64,000 nt of DNA from Ooceraea biroi (Eukaryota; Arthropoda; Insecta; Hymenoptera; Formicidae): assembly GCF_003672135.1 (NCBI RefSeq), contig NC_039508.1, positions 14,829,945 through 14,893,944 on the forward strand, read 5' to 3'. Of the stretch, positions 35,601 through 50,020 are shown in pieces (positions within the stretch are counted from its first letter, which is position 1; each line of letters starts with the position of its first letter). Made by a program: the position numbers and the translations under genes. The notes beneath the pieces were generated by a model. That model saw only the letters and a program-made list of their open reading frames with translations. It was not told the DNA's origin and made no database searches.

Positions 35601-38600
35601 TAAGTCTTGTAAAATTTTCTTTCTCCGTTGAATCCTGTTCTGAAAGGCTTTTCTTATGTCAACGGTTTTTGCACATCTGCGATTCTTCAAATAGGAAGGC
35701 AAAGAAAAGGTCGCTATGCCTTGTGCAGTGAAACGTATACGTTGCTCCCTTCGGAGAAGCAAATCTATTGTGTAAGAATCTACATCGCACCTAGGGGAAC
35801 TATCTCGTAAGGGATGGTCGAAGAATCGTAATACTTTGTGGTAGTATGGTAAACATCTTGCAACATTCAGTTTTCTCTTCGTGAATTTGGTAAATAGATT
35901 TATAGTTAGAGAAATATACAAACTGTGCGCACAAAATATTCAATTTGAGAAGTTGTAAAGTTTCACAAGAAAATTATATATTTAATTGCGGACATCATCA
36001 TAAATGTGGTTTAAAGTAACTTTCAAAATTAATTCACAATTCCGAGATTAATGCACTTCAATTGATACATAAATACATCAGGAAAATCTTTATGATATAT
36101 ACATTAATTATATACAGCCACGTAATTTAAAAAATTGTTACACGCAAAGAAAGAACAGGAAGTAAGGTGCTCAAATATATTTCTCAGCTATCTAGAAGTG
36201 TTTCGTGCGAAGGTGGAATTGTATAATCGTGAGAATTTGTATCAAAACAATGAGTTCGTGGTAGGTAAGAAAACTCACCGAGTATATGGAACGTCTTGGC
36301 AACGTGCGTCTGCTTTTGGCACGCAGGTTTCTTCCGTGCAGTGATATAAATCGCGTGAGTCGCAAATCAGCAGACAAAAATCACAGTCGCAAACACGAAT
36401 TGTTTGTGAAACAAATCGTAAAAACTGCACACGATAAAGTCTCTCTTTCATGGATGCATAAATTATGCGGAGCGTTCCGCGAATCGATCGATCGAGGTAA
36501 ATATGAGATTTTACGATTTGGCAGAGAATTCCCGCAGCTTGAACGTGATGTATATTCCTTAGAAAATAGATAAGATAAAATTACAGCGAGAAAATAGCAA
36601 ATGCAAAATATAAAATTTTTCAATATAATTTTTTTATATTTCTTGCGAGTTTTCGTTAATTTAAAAAAAAACAAGATTTTAAATTATGAGATTTCGACAT
36701 CGATTTCCTTTTGTTTTTTCCATAAATTATTTTAACAAAATTTTAATAAATATTCAATTTATCGATTGGCTCGTAAATTAAAAGAGTTTTTATGTAAAGT
36801 TTGTTTTTGTAGTTACGCCACATGATTCATAACTTATAGTTACGGGAATGCGTTTATACCGGTGTATCGCAGTTATATAAAATTTCTGTTTGATTATAGA
36901 CGACGAAGACAATTTGCACTTCCGGGAGCTATTACTATGCCACAACTTCATGATGAAATGAAATGTACCTGTCCTATTGAGCGGAAGTCGCTGTAATTCT
37001 CGGTAAATTAACTTTGTAATGTATCTTTTGAGGTATTTAAAATACATGCATAAAGACAGGTTTCTTTGCATGTATAAATATTTCTTTCTAATTATATAAA
37101 TGTTTTAATAATTTAATATAATGTTAAAATAATATTTTAACAAGTTTATAACGACATGTAGCTTCTTATCATAAGATATTACAGTGCAAAAACGTTGAAG
37201 AGGAACGTTTGCTATTATTTCAAATAAAAAAATATCTTATTTTTTGTGTCAAGTAACGTAAGTAAAATTAAAAATTCTAACAAACTATATATAAAAAACC
37301 CAAGATGATCTCCTCCTTGTATTATATATTGGGTCACCAGTTTTCCGTACGCATAATCTTAAAACCCTTTTAACTAAGAAATAACTCCTTTATAAATTAC
37401 GGTTACCACCTTTCACCTTTAGACCGTAATAGCTTTTGCAGCAACATACTCGCGCGCAGTAGCATCATTCGAGTTGCCCTTCTACCTTCACGTACTCTTT
37501 AGATTTCATTATTTTCCATTAGCTATATTAAAAGCATAATTAATATATAATTTTTTTATTTACGCTTTTTTATATAAACTAGCTTATGTCAACTAAATTT
37601 ATTATAAAATCATAAAATTCAGTATATAAAAGTTTTATGAAATTTTCAATTTTATAACGCTTTAGAGGAATGTGCGACATTGTCGAAGTACTAATTTCAT
37701 TTATAATATATGAAAGATTTTTTTGTATTGACAAAGCATAATACATCGACTTTATTCGCGTCGCTCATGCGTTAGAAGTTCGAAAATAATGCTGTAGAAA
37801 AACGTATTATCATTTTGCAAATATATAGTATGTATAAGTTCAGAGATCGCGGATGTCCGTGCGTGAACACTTGCTTCAAAGAAATACAGATGAGCCAACA
37901 AATAACATCGAACAATGGCAAACAACGATGTGCGGAAAACAGCAGACTACGTCAACCGATGGGATGTAGATCGATCTTGCTTACAAAACATCTCGATATT
38001 TTTGATACTAGAAATAGACATGTCAAGAAAAATGACAAACCATTAGCATCAGGTTACAAAGGAAATAATCTTACGATCTGTCATACTTTTCTTGAGAGCA
38101 AATGGTATTGTATATTTTTGCGATTACTGATAAGCAATACATATACATTTTAATTTATCCAAATAATCTCACAGTAATTGATATAATGATTGAAATAATA
38201 TGAAAAATATTTAAATGAAAAAATTAGATTTGTGTCGTGGTATCGATAATCAAAATGATAAGGTTTAGCAAAAATTTGCATTCTTTGATATAATTCTTAC
38301 AGATAAATGTCTGTAATAAAAAAGAATGCTTATTACATGATGCTAACGTTATTCATTATGTAAGTTACGTCGCAGGTTCACGCAATTCGTTATAAAGAAT
38401 TAAAAAGCATCGTAATCGGATTTTTAATTATTCGGAACAAGTTAGAGTTCTTATCACAAACGTATATTGTGCAATGTTTTCATAAAAACGATCCTAACAT
38501 TTCAATGATGTTATGTAATCGCTAAGTATAATAAAATGCGCCCGACACGCATGATGCACGCTAGATCAACGTAAACTATATTTACGCTTGAGGCACAAGG

Positions 38601-40162
38601 TCCGTGATCAAATATATGTAACGTGTTTTATTGTAGTTTTTTTACAAAAAATATTAACGCAATTATATTTTTGAAAGCATTATATTTGATCTTATTGAGA
38701 AATTTATATTAAATCTTTTACAAAAATTTACTCTTCTTATAAATATTATTTTCATTGCTACATTTTCTTTTAGCTTTTCGTTGTTCCTCTAGACGTTGCG
38801 TATTTAATTTCATTGTCAAGCATGATAATCATGAACAAAAGCGATCTTGTACAATAAATTTCTGTTTTTTTCTTTTTCAAACTATTTTTCATGCAAATTC
38901 GTACAATATACATATGCGGCATGGCTTTGATAAACATAACTGAAATTGCTTACAGGTGCATAATAAATAATAATTATCAGTCGCATAAGTTAAAAAGAAT
39001 GAAAATAACATACAGTACAAACTAAAAGAGAGATCAGTGAAATGGTCAATGACAAACAAAAAATAAGATTATATTATAATTACAATTTAATTGTATTACT
39101 CACAGATAATTTGATAATAAGCAAAATTATAATAACAGAAATATTATAATAGAAATAATAATATGTTTTCAAAGCTTATACAAGGTCGTACAACATATTC
39201 TAAAAATATTTTTTTTTGCTGATACGTTATAAGCATATAAGCATATAAGCAGATAAGCAGACTCAACAAAAAAGAACACGAAGTATTTTTGGAGTGCATG
39301 CTTTGCGACACGAACGATGTAAAGTATATTTCTCATTTTTCCTCATTGGATTTACCGTGGACTACCTTGGAAAGGGTAATGGAACCGTGACTCACTACTT
39401 AAAAACGAGTTTCAGCTTCGTGGTATTCGATGGCCCGTTTCATTCCTGGAGATGTCATGACGATCCGTGGGCGAATGGTCCATTGGGATATCCCGATCTT
39501 CTCGTATGCATTACGCAATACTTTTGTTATATTTTAAAATCTGACCGCTTTTCACTTCCGTTCTACTTTAAATCTCTAATAATAGATTTCTTCTTTGCTT
39601 TTTTCTAGGTACTGTCACTCATTAATGTATTTTATTTTTCTGGAAAATTTTTCCTTGAAACATTTGATATATATCATACTGTTTTAAGATTCACAAATAA
39701 CATAAAATAAAATAATAGACTCAAAGTGATCATTCCGTAAGGATAAATTATTCACTGATACGTTCGTTCTATCTGATTCTATCCGTTTGACTAGTTTTCG
39801 ATGGAACCAAAATTATCTAACAATCGTACTTCAAGTCAGACCCATGAAAATCATTCATTCGAGTCGGAGATAAAATAAGTAACTGTTGCATAATGGGCTC
39901 TTGCCAAATAAGACGACCGAGTTTCTTTGCGCTAGTTTTCAGGCTTACACGCTGTGATCTTTTCTATATCTAGATTAAAAAAAAAGAAAAAAAAACGGAT
40001 CACGAAAATATTTCCACACGATTCTGGTTTAGCTTAGATGTAATAGTCAGATATTTTCTGCTCGGGCTTCCACGAGAGAAGGAAGCGAAGTTGCATCTAC
40101 GTAATCTAATGGAAATAACTTAAGATATTTTAAAAAATGGAGCAGGGGTATTTGTCGCAAGA

Positions 40163-40305
40163 TACTTGTAAATTCTGCCCTTTTTATAAAAAAAGACTTC
40201 TTGTTTTTCTATAAAATTCTCTATAAAATCTTTGCAAAAGGATGACTCTTTATAAAACAACTAAGAGAGGCCTTTCTTGTAAAAGGGCTAAATTTACGAA
40301 GATGC
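40163..40305. repeat. Imperfect hairpin, possible decayed MITE
   Basis: The left arm, around TACTTGTAAATTCTGCCCTT, is roughly inverted at the right by AAAGGGCTAAATTTACGAAG. The arm also resembles the interior of the MITE at 35462 (CTTCGTAAATTTA). The ends are not sharp and no target duplication is visible. Confidence 0.35.
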
Positions 40306-42252
40306 TGCAGCGCATGCATCTACGTCACGATAATGACGTAAAACGTGAAGACGGTCCATTCATTAATCAATTTTATTGATACTAAATTGCGACACATAGC
40401 GTCTCATATTTATAGCAATTACGTAGTGCTCTCACGGCGTAATAATCAACGTGGTAGAAAGGCATTTTTTTATTACATATTAGGATATTTCAGGCCTTAA
40501 GCGATGTCGCTTCTTCACCACTAAAGAGCTCAATGCGAGTCCGCAGAATAGCCGGCGCGGATTTCCAAGGGAAATTAATTCGCATGAAAAGAGACGTAAA
40601 AATTGACGGTATGAAGGCACTTGAGGCACGTCCTTACCGACCTCGTGATCACCAGAGAGGATAGACCCTCCGGGTTGTCATGGCGACCAGCCAATGGCTC
40701 CAAAGAGACCGTCAAGGAGCGAGAGCCTCATGTTCCTTCGTTTCAATTAATTCCTGATCCTCTCAGATTTCGGATGTCAAAGAAAGATCAAGTACCTGTC
40801 ATTTGGCCCAGTTCGCACGCGAATTCTCTATATCATTACGACAATATTCTTACATCGCAAAACATATCCGGGAGATTACTGAGACCTGATCTTTTTGCAC
40901 AATTTGCAAATATTCTTATAATTCATGTTACGTCTTTGCATGCGTGTCAATAATACAATTAACATACTTTACTGAAAAATTAATATTAATGAAGGATTTG
41001 CAGATAAAGCGTACACATCTTGTATAAAAGCGACAAATGTTTGTAAATTATACAATTTTTGTTTTGTAGGAAGACAACATGTCTGTTTACCACGGTAGTT
41101 CGAAAAAGGAGGAACGACCGAACGTATTTTTCTTGGATGTAAATCGCGGGTGCGGATCGTTGAGTGCAGTATCGTTTGAAATACGCATTCTACGAGGCCA
41201 ATTGTACGTTGGACTTGTTTTCGAAAGCGGACAAACAAATCGGAAAACGGTACGAACGAAGATAACATCGATCGTCCGGTTATCCCTGCAGCTTGGAAAA
41301 ACGAAGTTTCGAATTTTTGAGATAAAACGTGAACGGGGACTTCCGCAGCAAAGATTTTTCAAGCAAACATTATTGCAACATCTCCAATTACTGCGGAGCG
41401 GTAAGCGAAATGCACATTTATTTATTTAGAGACCAATATTATTTTATTATTTAATTATCATTTGACAGTTTGTAAAGAATTTCATTATTTAATTATTATT
41501 TGACATTTTGTAAAGAATTTTATCTCTTAACGTTTGATGTGGAATGGTATTGTGATGTTATGATTATCTTGAAAATCAAATAACGGCGTAAATTAATTGA
41601 AAAAGTTTTCCGATATTACACACGCATGATACAAGCGAGAAACATTTCGTGACCGAGGACGGGAATGCCCCAGACAGGCACTCGAAATTCCTGCCAGTAA
41701 ACCTGCTCAATCGTAGATATCGCATGCGTCGTATCGGCATCGAAAGTTCATATCTCGATATATCTTCATAATATAGATCAGACGAACGTAATTAAGCTTA
41801 TTTCGGTATGCCTTATTAATTGTATCAGTATCGTTCACATCGTTAATCGCGAGATAAAAATGGACGGAAATAATACGTATTAGTCGCTCCGGAGTCATAT
41901 TTAGCTCTTCAGTAAAATTCCCCTTTGTGCTTTGTGCTCGCGATCAAGTCGCGATCGCATCCTTATCATGCCGTGTGTCGCAATTCGTTCGCTCGTGCCG
42001 CGCGATCGCTATCGGCACGACGTGATTATCGGGAACGGCACGTAGAAAACACGACGAATAACGGTGTCGGCGACGGAAATTTTTCTCTCCACGATTCTGC
42101 ATACTGTTAGAGTGCCGCGTGATTCGCATTCCGCGGGAAATGCTGAGAAGCTTCTCGATTCTCCTGCCGAGAGAATTGCGGCGAATCAACGCGACATGTG
42201 ACATCAATGGGACACATTGCACGCGATCGGCGGTTTAGGATTAATTAATCTA

Positions 42253-42253
<1 letters not shown>

Positions 42254-42299
<46 letters not shown>
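42254..42299. repeat. (AC)n microsatellite
   Basis: A perfect run of about 23 AC dinucleotides, a likely polymorphic locus. Confidence 0.95.
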
Positions 42300-42301
<2 letters not shown>

Positions 42302-44403
42302 TCATACACAGAGAGATCATACATGCATATGAGTGTGACACGAGTCACGAGAAAACTCACGATGGCCGACAAAATGATTCAGATTCTCCATGCAAGTCCA
42401 ACAGTCATATTTAATTGATTTCGCTCACGTGGTATAAGATAAACAGTCTTTATAGGGGGTCTCTAGCTGATTTGTATGAGGTTAATTGAAGTGACAATTT
42501 AAATGCCTGCCGTAGATACGCAATCGCTTATGTTGGCCTTCCCGACTGGTTCAGATATTGAGACAAACATGTCTACTTTATTACCATAAAAGAATGCAAA
42601 AAAACACGAATTCTTCGCGATGCTGTTCACAACTTGAGTCTCAAATTGACTTTTGTGATGTAAGATCTCACTCGTGCCTACTTTGTAAAATCTTTATAAT
42701 TTTAATCTTTATTATATTATATTATTGAGCATTTAAATTAATTCAGTAGATACACATATATTTTTATTGCGCAAAAATAATGGCACAAGAGATACATTTC
42801 ATCTGCGATATACGATACCTCGATACGAGATAGTGTTTGAAGCATAGAATAATATTGAAGTTATTGTAAAATTGATAAAAGTCAGCTCCTGAAACAATAC
42901 ACATGACGTTAGCACGAAAAACTAGCACTTATTACCGCCGCGCGTACATACGTGTCAAGTTTCGCGAAATCATTGGATCTAATTTATTAGCACATCCACG
43001 CGCTAATCAGTCTCGTGGTACATACTCGAGCATGTATACGCACATGGCACGAGATGACATAGTCTACTGACGTGCGCACGTACTATACCCGTCATTCATC
43101 GAGCTCGTGCTCGTTTTTCGCACGTGATTCCGGTGTTGCATTACCATATGCGACCACAATTAACGCAAACGTAGTGTCATTGATAGTTTCTGCAGTTAGA
43201 AATAGCAACAATGTAAAGAATACTCCGGGGAAAAATCAAGTATGACAATTATTATGCATTTCGTGTAGTTATCTGCTTATTTAATTATTCGTATAATTAT
43301 TTGTAGTCCCGAAGTAGTATAAGTTTTGTAGAATTATTTGCTTCGACATCAGTTAAATAAATTCAAGGATCGACGATGTCGACATATCTCTTCAAGCCAT
43401 ATTAAACGTGTCACGTTAACGAGGATTAACTTGCTTATCCATCGAGAAATTTTCAATCTCGCAAAAAAGGAGCATGCGCTTGTACCGGACGTGATTATGT
43501 GCCTCGACATGCAACATTCAATCTCAAATGTTCTTTTTGCATCTTATGATACTGCGCATCCTGTCCTCCTCTATCTTTAGAACTGTCCCTAGAGCTGTTC
43601 CTTGGTAATCGAGTTTTAGTCGCGCGGCCGCCTCGGTAATGACCGTGACGTATGACGATCGATTATCGAATTAACGGCGCACGTAGGCGGCACTTCTAAC
43701 GTGTTTCGTTTAAGGGAACGACACACTCGGAAGACAAAATTACCGCGACGCAATTTGCGACGCAATTTACCCGGCGGTTTGCTGGAATCGCTCCGCGACA
43801 ATTATATGTGACGTATTTCATGCGATGCCTATCTCTATCTGTCTTCCGGTGTTTATTAAGGGTTAAATGTAATACTAAAATATAAAACTAAGGGTGCAGT
43901 CCATTTAGCGCTGCAAATACTCCATAACAATTTCTATCCTTTTTCCTTTTTAAAATAAAAGACAGAAATAAAAATATTTCGAAGCATTTGGAGTATCTGG
44001 ACGGCAGTCTATATACTGAAAAGAAAAAAGAAATAAAAGAAAATTATTGTAACCGACTTCTCCAATACTCGTGCCATGAAAGGGCGATGAATATTGGCTT
44101 TGGAACTCGGTCCGACGAGTCGTTCATTTTAGTCTCATTTGACGTCCATGTGTTAAGTGAAAATCACGCATGGATAACACTTTGAGACTCAGAAAGGGCA
44201 AGGAAGAAAAACGAGCGGAAAGATCTTTTCGATGAACAGAGCGGTTTTGAACTCACGACTCCTATATTGGTAGACTACAACGCTATCTGCACGACTACCA
44301 ACATATGTCTAGAACGTTATCTTCTGAATTTGGTCTGACTGGTCGACTTCCTCTCTTTCTGTACTTCCTATTTAATATATAATATTATATTATATATATT
44401 ATA

Positions 44404-45048
44404 CAGGGTGAGGCACCTAAAACAGGCCACCTGAATATCTCGGCTGTTATTGGTGATAGAAAACAATGTGTCAGACCAAACTTGCATGGTTTCGAGGGAC
44501 ACATAATTTGTTCTAAATAGTTTTTTATTAGGTGGACGCGTAGAGGTCATATGAAGGTTATATAACTTCGTTTTTTTAAATGGTATGATATGTTTTTTTA
44601 CGTACCATCTAGTAGAGCGTTTGAAGATGCGCACATTGATCTACGGATCAAAATCATTCAAGGTCACTGAAGACCAACTGCAAGGGAAAATAATTTATTT
44701 TATATTGCTTAGAGTTCTCTGCTATTGAAAATACCGTACATTCAGAAATGAAAAAGTTCTAGCCCTTAGAAATTTTAGCCTTCAGTGACATTGAATGATT
44801 TTGACCCGTAGATCAATGTGCGCATCTTCAAACGCTCTACTAGACGTAGGTACGTAAAAAAAACATATCACACCATTTAAAAAAACGAATTTGACCTTTA
44901 TATGACCTCTACGCGTCCACCTAATAAAAAACTATTTAGAACAAATTATGTGTCCCTCGAAGCCATGCAAGTTTGGTCTGACACATTGTTTTCTATCATC
45001 AATAACAACCGAGATATTCAGGTGGCCTGTTTTAGGTGCCTCACCCTG
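44404..45048. mobile_element. Foldback DNA transposon, short copy (copy 2)
   Basis: Same termini as the element at 8021 (CAGGGTGAGGCACCTAAAAC and its inverse), TA on both flanks, and the same long inverted arms. The middle has one copy of the 118-bp unit instead of four, giving 645 bp. The arms encode the same fortuitous open frame seen in copy 1. It is non-autonomous and is inserted in intergenic DNA. Confidence 0.85.
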
Positions 45049-48000
45049 TATATTAATATATATAACATTAATATGTAATATTAATTTATATAATATTAAT
45101 ATAAATTGCGCAAATTAATTGATAATAATAACGCAATAATTAACAAAAATAATAAATTAATTACACAATAAAAAAAGATTACCTTATAGTTCTTAGAATA
45201 ATTTTTTCCAATTAATATGAAAAAAAATTAAAGTAGATTTTACAATATCGTTGAAAGGAATTTTCTAAACAAATTTACGCATATGTAAAGCAACTTGTCT
45301 AGATAACTATTTTTCGGTTTCAATTGCGTACACATTTATGTTTACATTGAAAGTCTCGAGTTCTTGTGCGATAAACGTACACCGCACGTGATAACTGCAT
45401 GTGGTTAGGATAAGATATTTGCGACAATATTGCGTTTTGTCGCGGGACTTAGCACAAGTTAGTGTGCGTCAGCGTGTACTTACTTAGCTATGCAATCAGT
45501 TGAGTCAGACGACTGATACGATAAACAATTACATCTATGTTTTATTGTTTTCGCACTTTCTCGCAAGACTGCACAAAACGCTATAATTTACAACGGTAAA
45601 TCCATGAGTCTCGTGATTTTATATTTGCACTATCTCAGATTGTCGGTCATGTATAAAGCGAAAGATAGCAGTAAGCGCGAACAATACTGCACTTTCAACC
45701 GGAAGACCTGGCCGGAGCACATTCCGTTTAAAGTTTATTGCTAGATGCAGCAGTATGCTTCGTCTTTCAAAAACGCGTCGTAGAAAATCGCGTTCGACAA
45801 GGTAAGGCATCACTGCTGACCTTTGCATCCGCCTTTCCACTCCATCTGGCAAGCAATTATGCATGTATATATATATATATATACAACGTAGGAAGAAGCG
45901 CCTTACGTCATCGTTCGGTAATAATCTACCGTCTCGAATGTCAGGCAACGCAATTTGGAGATTGCGAATGTATGCCAGTTGCAGGCGTGCCTTAATTGAC
46001 ACCGTAATGGAGCATTCGCTAACATCGATTTGATGCCCGCCCATCGCGGAATCGCAGCACATTTTCGGCACACGTTCCTCCTGAGACGTACAATTTAAGG
46101 GTCTAAGGGCAATAACCTGAGCCACGTGGACCCCTGAGACTCCGGTTGACACTCGAGCGATGGAAAAAAGGGCCGGCGGTCGTAAATAATATTATTCCCT
46201 TGCATAATCTGATGAGAAAATACTGTACTACATGCTTCACGATCCTAAGCTGCCATTTATCTTGCAGTAGCCTTAAGCGTTGCGAGATGATTATGTTTAT
46301 TTGAACAAGCGATCGATAAAAATCGAAGTTCAAGGATGAACAACGTAAATAATAAATTGTAGAAGTTAAGAGAAAATATTTTCGAAGCTCACGTCACTTT
46401 TAAACAATCACGCGTTCGTCGTGCACGCTTTGCCTTTGAGTGAACAATCGCCATGGTGTTGTACAGGCGACAGGAACACTCGCAGAAATAACCGATAGAA
46501 TGGATTGAGTGAAAGGCGAGTTCTGCATTTACAGTGGGTAGCCTTGCCGTGTCTGAAACGGGCTCTATATTTAACGTTAATAATATTTCAGACTCGTTTC
46601 GAGATACGCGCGTGTTGCGGGGTATGCCTACTCTTGCATACTGGTGCACGGGCGCATACGTGATAATGTAACTACATAAAATCGTGGCTCACATTTCGCC
46701 CGAGAGATCTTTGAATAATCCTAAGAAGCTAGAAAGTGAATCTTACCACACTCTCAACATCTCGCTCGCTTAAGCAGATTGTGTGACGCATAAGTACGGC
46801 GCGACGCGCAACTGGAGGATGAGCTCACGAAATGTCTCTCCGACTGAAATAGGATTTTATAGCTACCATAGGTGTCGTCTATTCGAGTTCTAATCGTCGC
46901 GTTACGATCAACGTGAGACACAATGTGTGTATAGGAATTATGAAGAACAACGGGAGTGATATGTAAAATTTCAAGTTTCACAAGTACACTTTCGTCACTT
47001 TAGTGATTTGGAGAAGTTGAATTGTTTTAACGAATGGAATTAAAATGTGAGAGAGAAAGAGAGTTGAGAGAGGGGAATCACAATTCATTATAGATACTTT
47101 TTAATCGAATATATATAAATTAATAAAAATTTTCAGCTTGATAAAATCTTAATACAAAAATTAAGTGACGGATACCATGGAACGCCCCCGGAAGTTACGT
47201 AAAACCCGTATGCATGCTGCGAACATGTTCAACACACGTGACTTGAAACGAGTTGTAACTATACACGTGGTGTATATCTAATCATCCAATGTGATCACGC
47301 AAATTGCCAGGTATATCGATGATTGAGTTCTTCGGTATCACTTAAATTTTACTGAAGTATTAATAATTAATGCAATTTTGCACGATTTCAGGTTTTTGGG
47401 TACCACCGAAAATGAGAGAATCTACCTTGCTCTATATCACATTCCATTGCGAAAAATAGAACAGTCGATATTCGATAAGTCTGTAACATTGGTTTTAAAC
47501 CTTCACCGAAGAATAAACTGAGCGACGTAGGGTAATCGCTTTACAACTGGAACGAGACTATCGTAAGTTTATTCGTCGACAAGTGCGTTATCATCGTAGA
47601 CCGAAGTGTTTTTCAGCTTGTCGCGAGGCCACGTAAGGCAGTCTGCAGTCGATATTGTTGCTCGATGTGCCTTCCGGAAAACAGGTTCTTGATTACCTAA
47701 TACCTATCGCGCGTTTGATACGCATCCATTAAGTCGTACAGTAAAAGGAGCGCTTGAGAGACAAACCGACCACGCGTGACAATAACGAAGTCATGCAACG
47801 TCCAAGTAGATCGAGAAATACATGACTCACATGTTTCGCTTATTATTCGCGTCGATCCACGTTTAATACGGAATACGATTGTGACGAGCTTATACATGAG
47901 CTGAGTCAGCACATGATAATGAATTTTGTCGTGATGTATTGAAAATAAAAAATAATATCGCTACTATAGGATTTATACGATACTGCACATTAACATATAA

Positions 48001-48669
48001 TGTATAATAATCGCATGTGAATCTAGTTGTACATATTAAATTATTTATCAACGTGCACTAAAAACCAACTCACTTATACGTAAACTTATCTTTTTAATTC
48101 ATAAAATGAAATGACTTTAAACTTTTTGCATTGATAACTCTTTTAAATCATTATTATAATATTCTACTGCTGTAATCGTTAATTTGATAAAGAGCCGCTT
48201 ATTAAGTGATGATAGGAAGAAAGATATTAAGTTTCCTGCATGCACGTGCCTCTGATAGCTTATGAAACGTGATGCTTCAATTAAAGCCTTAGGCACAACG
48301 TTTCCTTAAAAAATAATCCCGGATGATGTACCGTTGACGTCGCCGAAATGTGCGCTCATTAATAATTGATAGCTTATCCACCTGTCTTCCGGGACACGCG
48401 AATTGAATTACGGAATTATCACATGGCAACAGTGATTATACGGAGCATCGCGCATATGAAGATAACTCATGTTCACGCCTATTCACATGAGACGTTCACG
48501 TGTACGAGAAACACGCTTATGTAGAACACAGATCGAGATCTTTATAATTATGCCATGGGAACTGTTACAATTAGGATTAAAAGAGTCGCCCGCAATAAAT
48601 AGGGAACATTGCGTCTACAATGTGATGCGCTGAAACTCGGGCATTTTAGAAAGTTTGTCAAGGATCGGA
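45049..48669. other. Intergenic, no supported gene
   Basis: AT-rich stretch with a 177-codon minus-strand open frame at 45619-46152 that contains a YIYIYIYM run from an AT microsatellite and has no domain. I regard it as noncoding. Confidence 0.4.
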
Positions 48670-48678
48670 ATGAACTTG

Positions 48679-50011
48679 ACGTGTGTGAAGTTAGCCCCGC
48701 ACTTTTTGAATTTCATCTTTTTCTTGATTGTGCTGCATTGTGCTCCGTTTGTGCTGTATTGTGCCGCAAACCGCAATTCAATATCTCAAACCATTTTCGA
48801 AAAAAAATAAAATGAAAAATTTGGTAGCCCCGCACTTTTTCGCGATTAAGCTCAAATTTTTTTTCCAAATTGGCGTTAACTTGTGTCGTGTTGTGCCGTT
48901 GGAAAAATTTGAATATTTCATTCCGTTTCGATAAAAAAAATTCATAAAGATAGATTAAAAAAACATATAAAATCACATTGCAAGGCAAATATATAATTTC
49001 TGCGAGTTGTGCTGAGTTGTACTACTCATTCTCTACGAGAGACATGCATAAAAATCGGAAATAAATTTGAGAGTCGATAATTATTAATGAAAAAGGGGTG
49101 GGGGTGAATAAAAAATTTGACATTTTCGAATTTTTTCCACTTGTGCCGGATTGTGCTAGAGTAGCACAACAACTTTTTCAAGTGACAAAATTTCCTCAGA
49201 CCGCTAGATATCGCAGTACAGAGAAAGTTAGGACTGAAGTGTAACGGTTTTTTAGGAATAGAAAATTTCAAACTCTTATAACTTACGAACGGCGAACGAT
49301 AATCGAATTCTGCGAGTTGTACTGGATTGTACTACTCAAAATCTACGAAATACATGCATAAGAAGCGTGGATTATCGTGAAGATTAGTCAAAGTTATCCA
49401 AAAAATGGTGAGGGCGAAATAAAAATTTGACATTTTCGAATTTTTTCGGTTGTACCAGATTGCGATCGACGAGCACAACAACTTTTTCTAATGACACAAT
49501 TTCGTCAGATTACTGGATTTTGCAAAACAGTCGCTAATAAGAACTTAGGGTTTAGGAATAGAAAAATGCAAAACTCCATACCGTCCAAACGATGGTACAT
49601 AATCGAATTTAGTAAATTGTGCTGAATTATGCTAGTCAAGAAAAATGAACGACTATCGAAAGTAGTAGGTAAAATGGAAAGAGATTGATAAAAAAAGTCA
49701 GCAAAATTCGAAAAGTACGGGGCTACCAAATTTTTCGTTTTTTATTTTTTTTTCGAAAACGGTTTGAGATATTGAACTGCGGTTTGCGGCACAATATGGC
49801 ACAAACTTAGCACAATTCAGCACAATTAATGAAAATTCAAAATTCGAAAAGTGCGGGGCTACCAAATTTTTCGTTTTTTATTTTTTTTTTCGAAAACGGT
49901 TTGAGATATTGAACTGCGGTTTGCGGCACAATATGGCACAAATGTAGCACAATTCAGCACAATCAAGAAAAAGATGAAATTCAAAAAGTGCGGGGCTAAC
50001 TTCACACACGT
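48679..50011. mobile_element. Mutator-like (or Merlin-like) foldback element with 9-bp target duplication
   Basis: Terminal inverted repeats of about 165 bp begin ACGTGTGTGAAGTTAGCCCC. Exact 9-bp copies of ATGAACTTG flank the element at 48670-48678 and 50012-50020. Nine-base duplications are typical of Mutator-like elements; Merlin (8-9 bp) is the alternative. The inside has no transposase. It is built of about 310-bp tandem units (for example GACATTTTCGAATTTTTTC near 49118 and 49429) and a very high density of TTGTGCT/AGCACAA words, and the right arm repeats part of itself. It is non-autonomous. Confidence 0.85.
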
Positions 50012-50020
50012 ATGAACTTG

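Larger units (their letters stand above)
35604..44400. other. Long intergenic stretch, no supported gene
   Basis: Almost 9 kb of AT-rich DNA. Open frames reach only about 116 codons and show no domain. Visible structure is limited to a hairpin near 40.16-40.31 kb, a short ATAAGCAT-type tandem near 39.23 kb and an AC microsatellite at 42.25 kb. Enhancers or noncoding RNAs are possible but nothing marks them. Confidence 0.4.

Noticed and set aside
45619..46152. 177-codon minus-strand open frame
   Set aside because: It contains a microsatellite-coded YIYIYIYM run and no recognisable domain or gene context.
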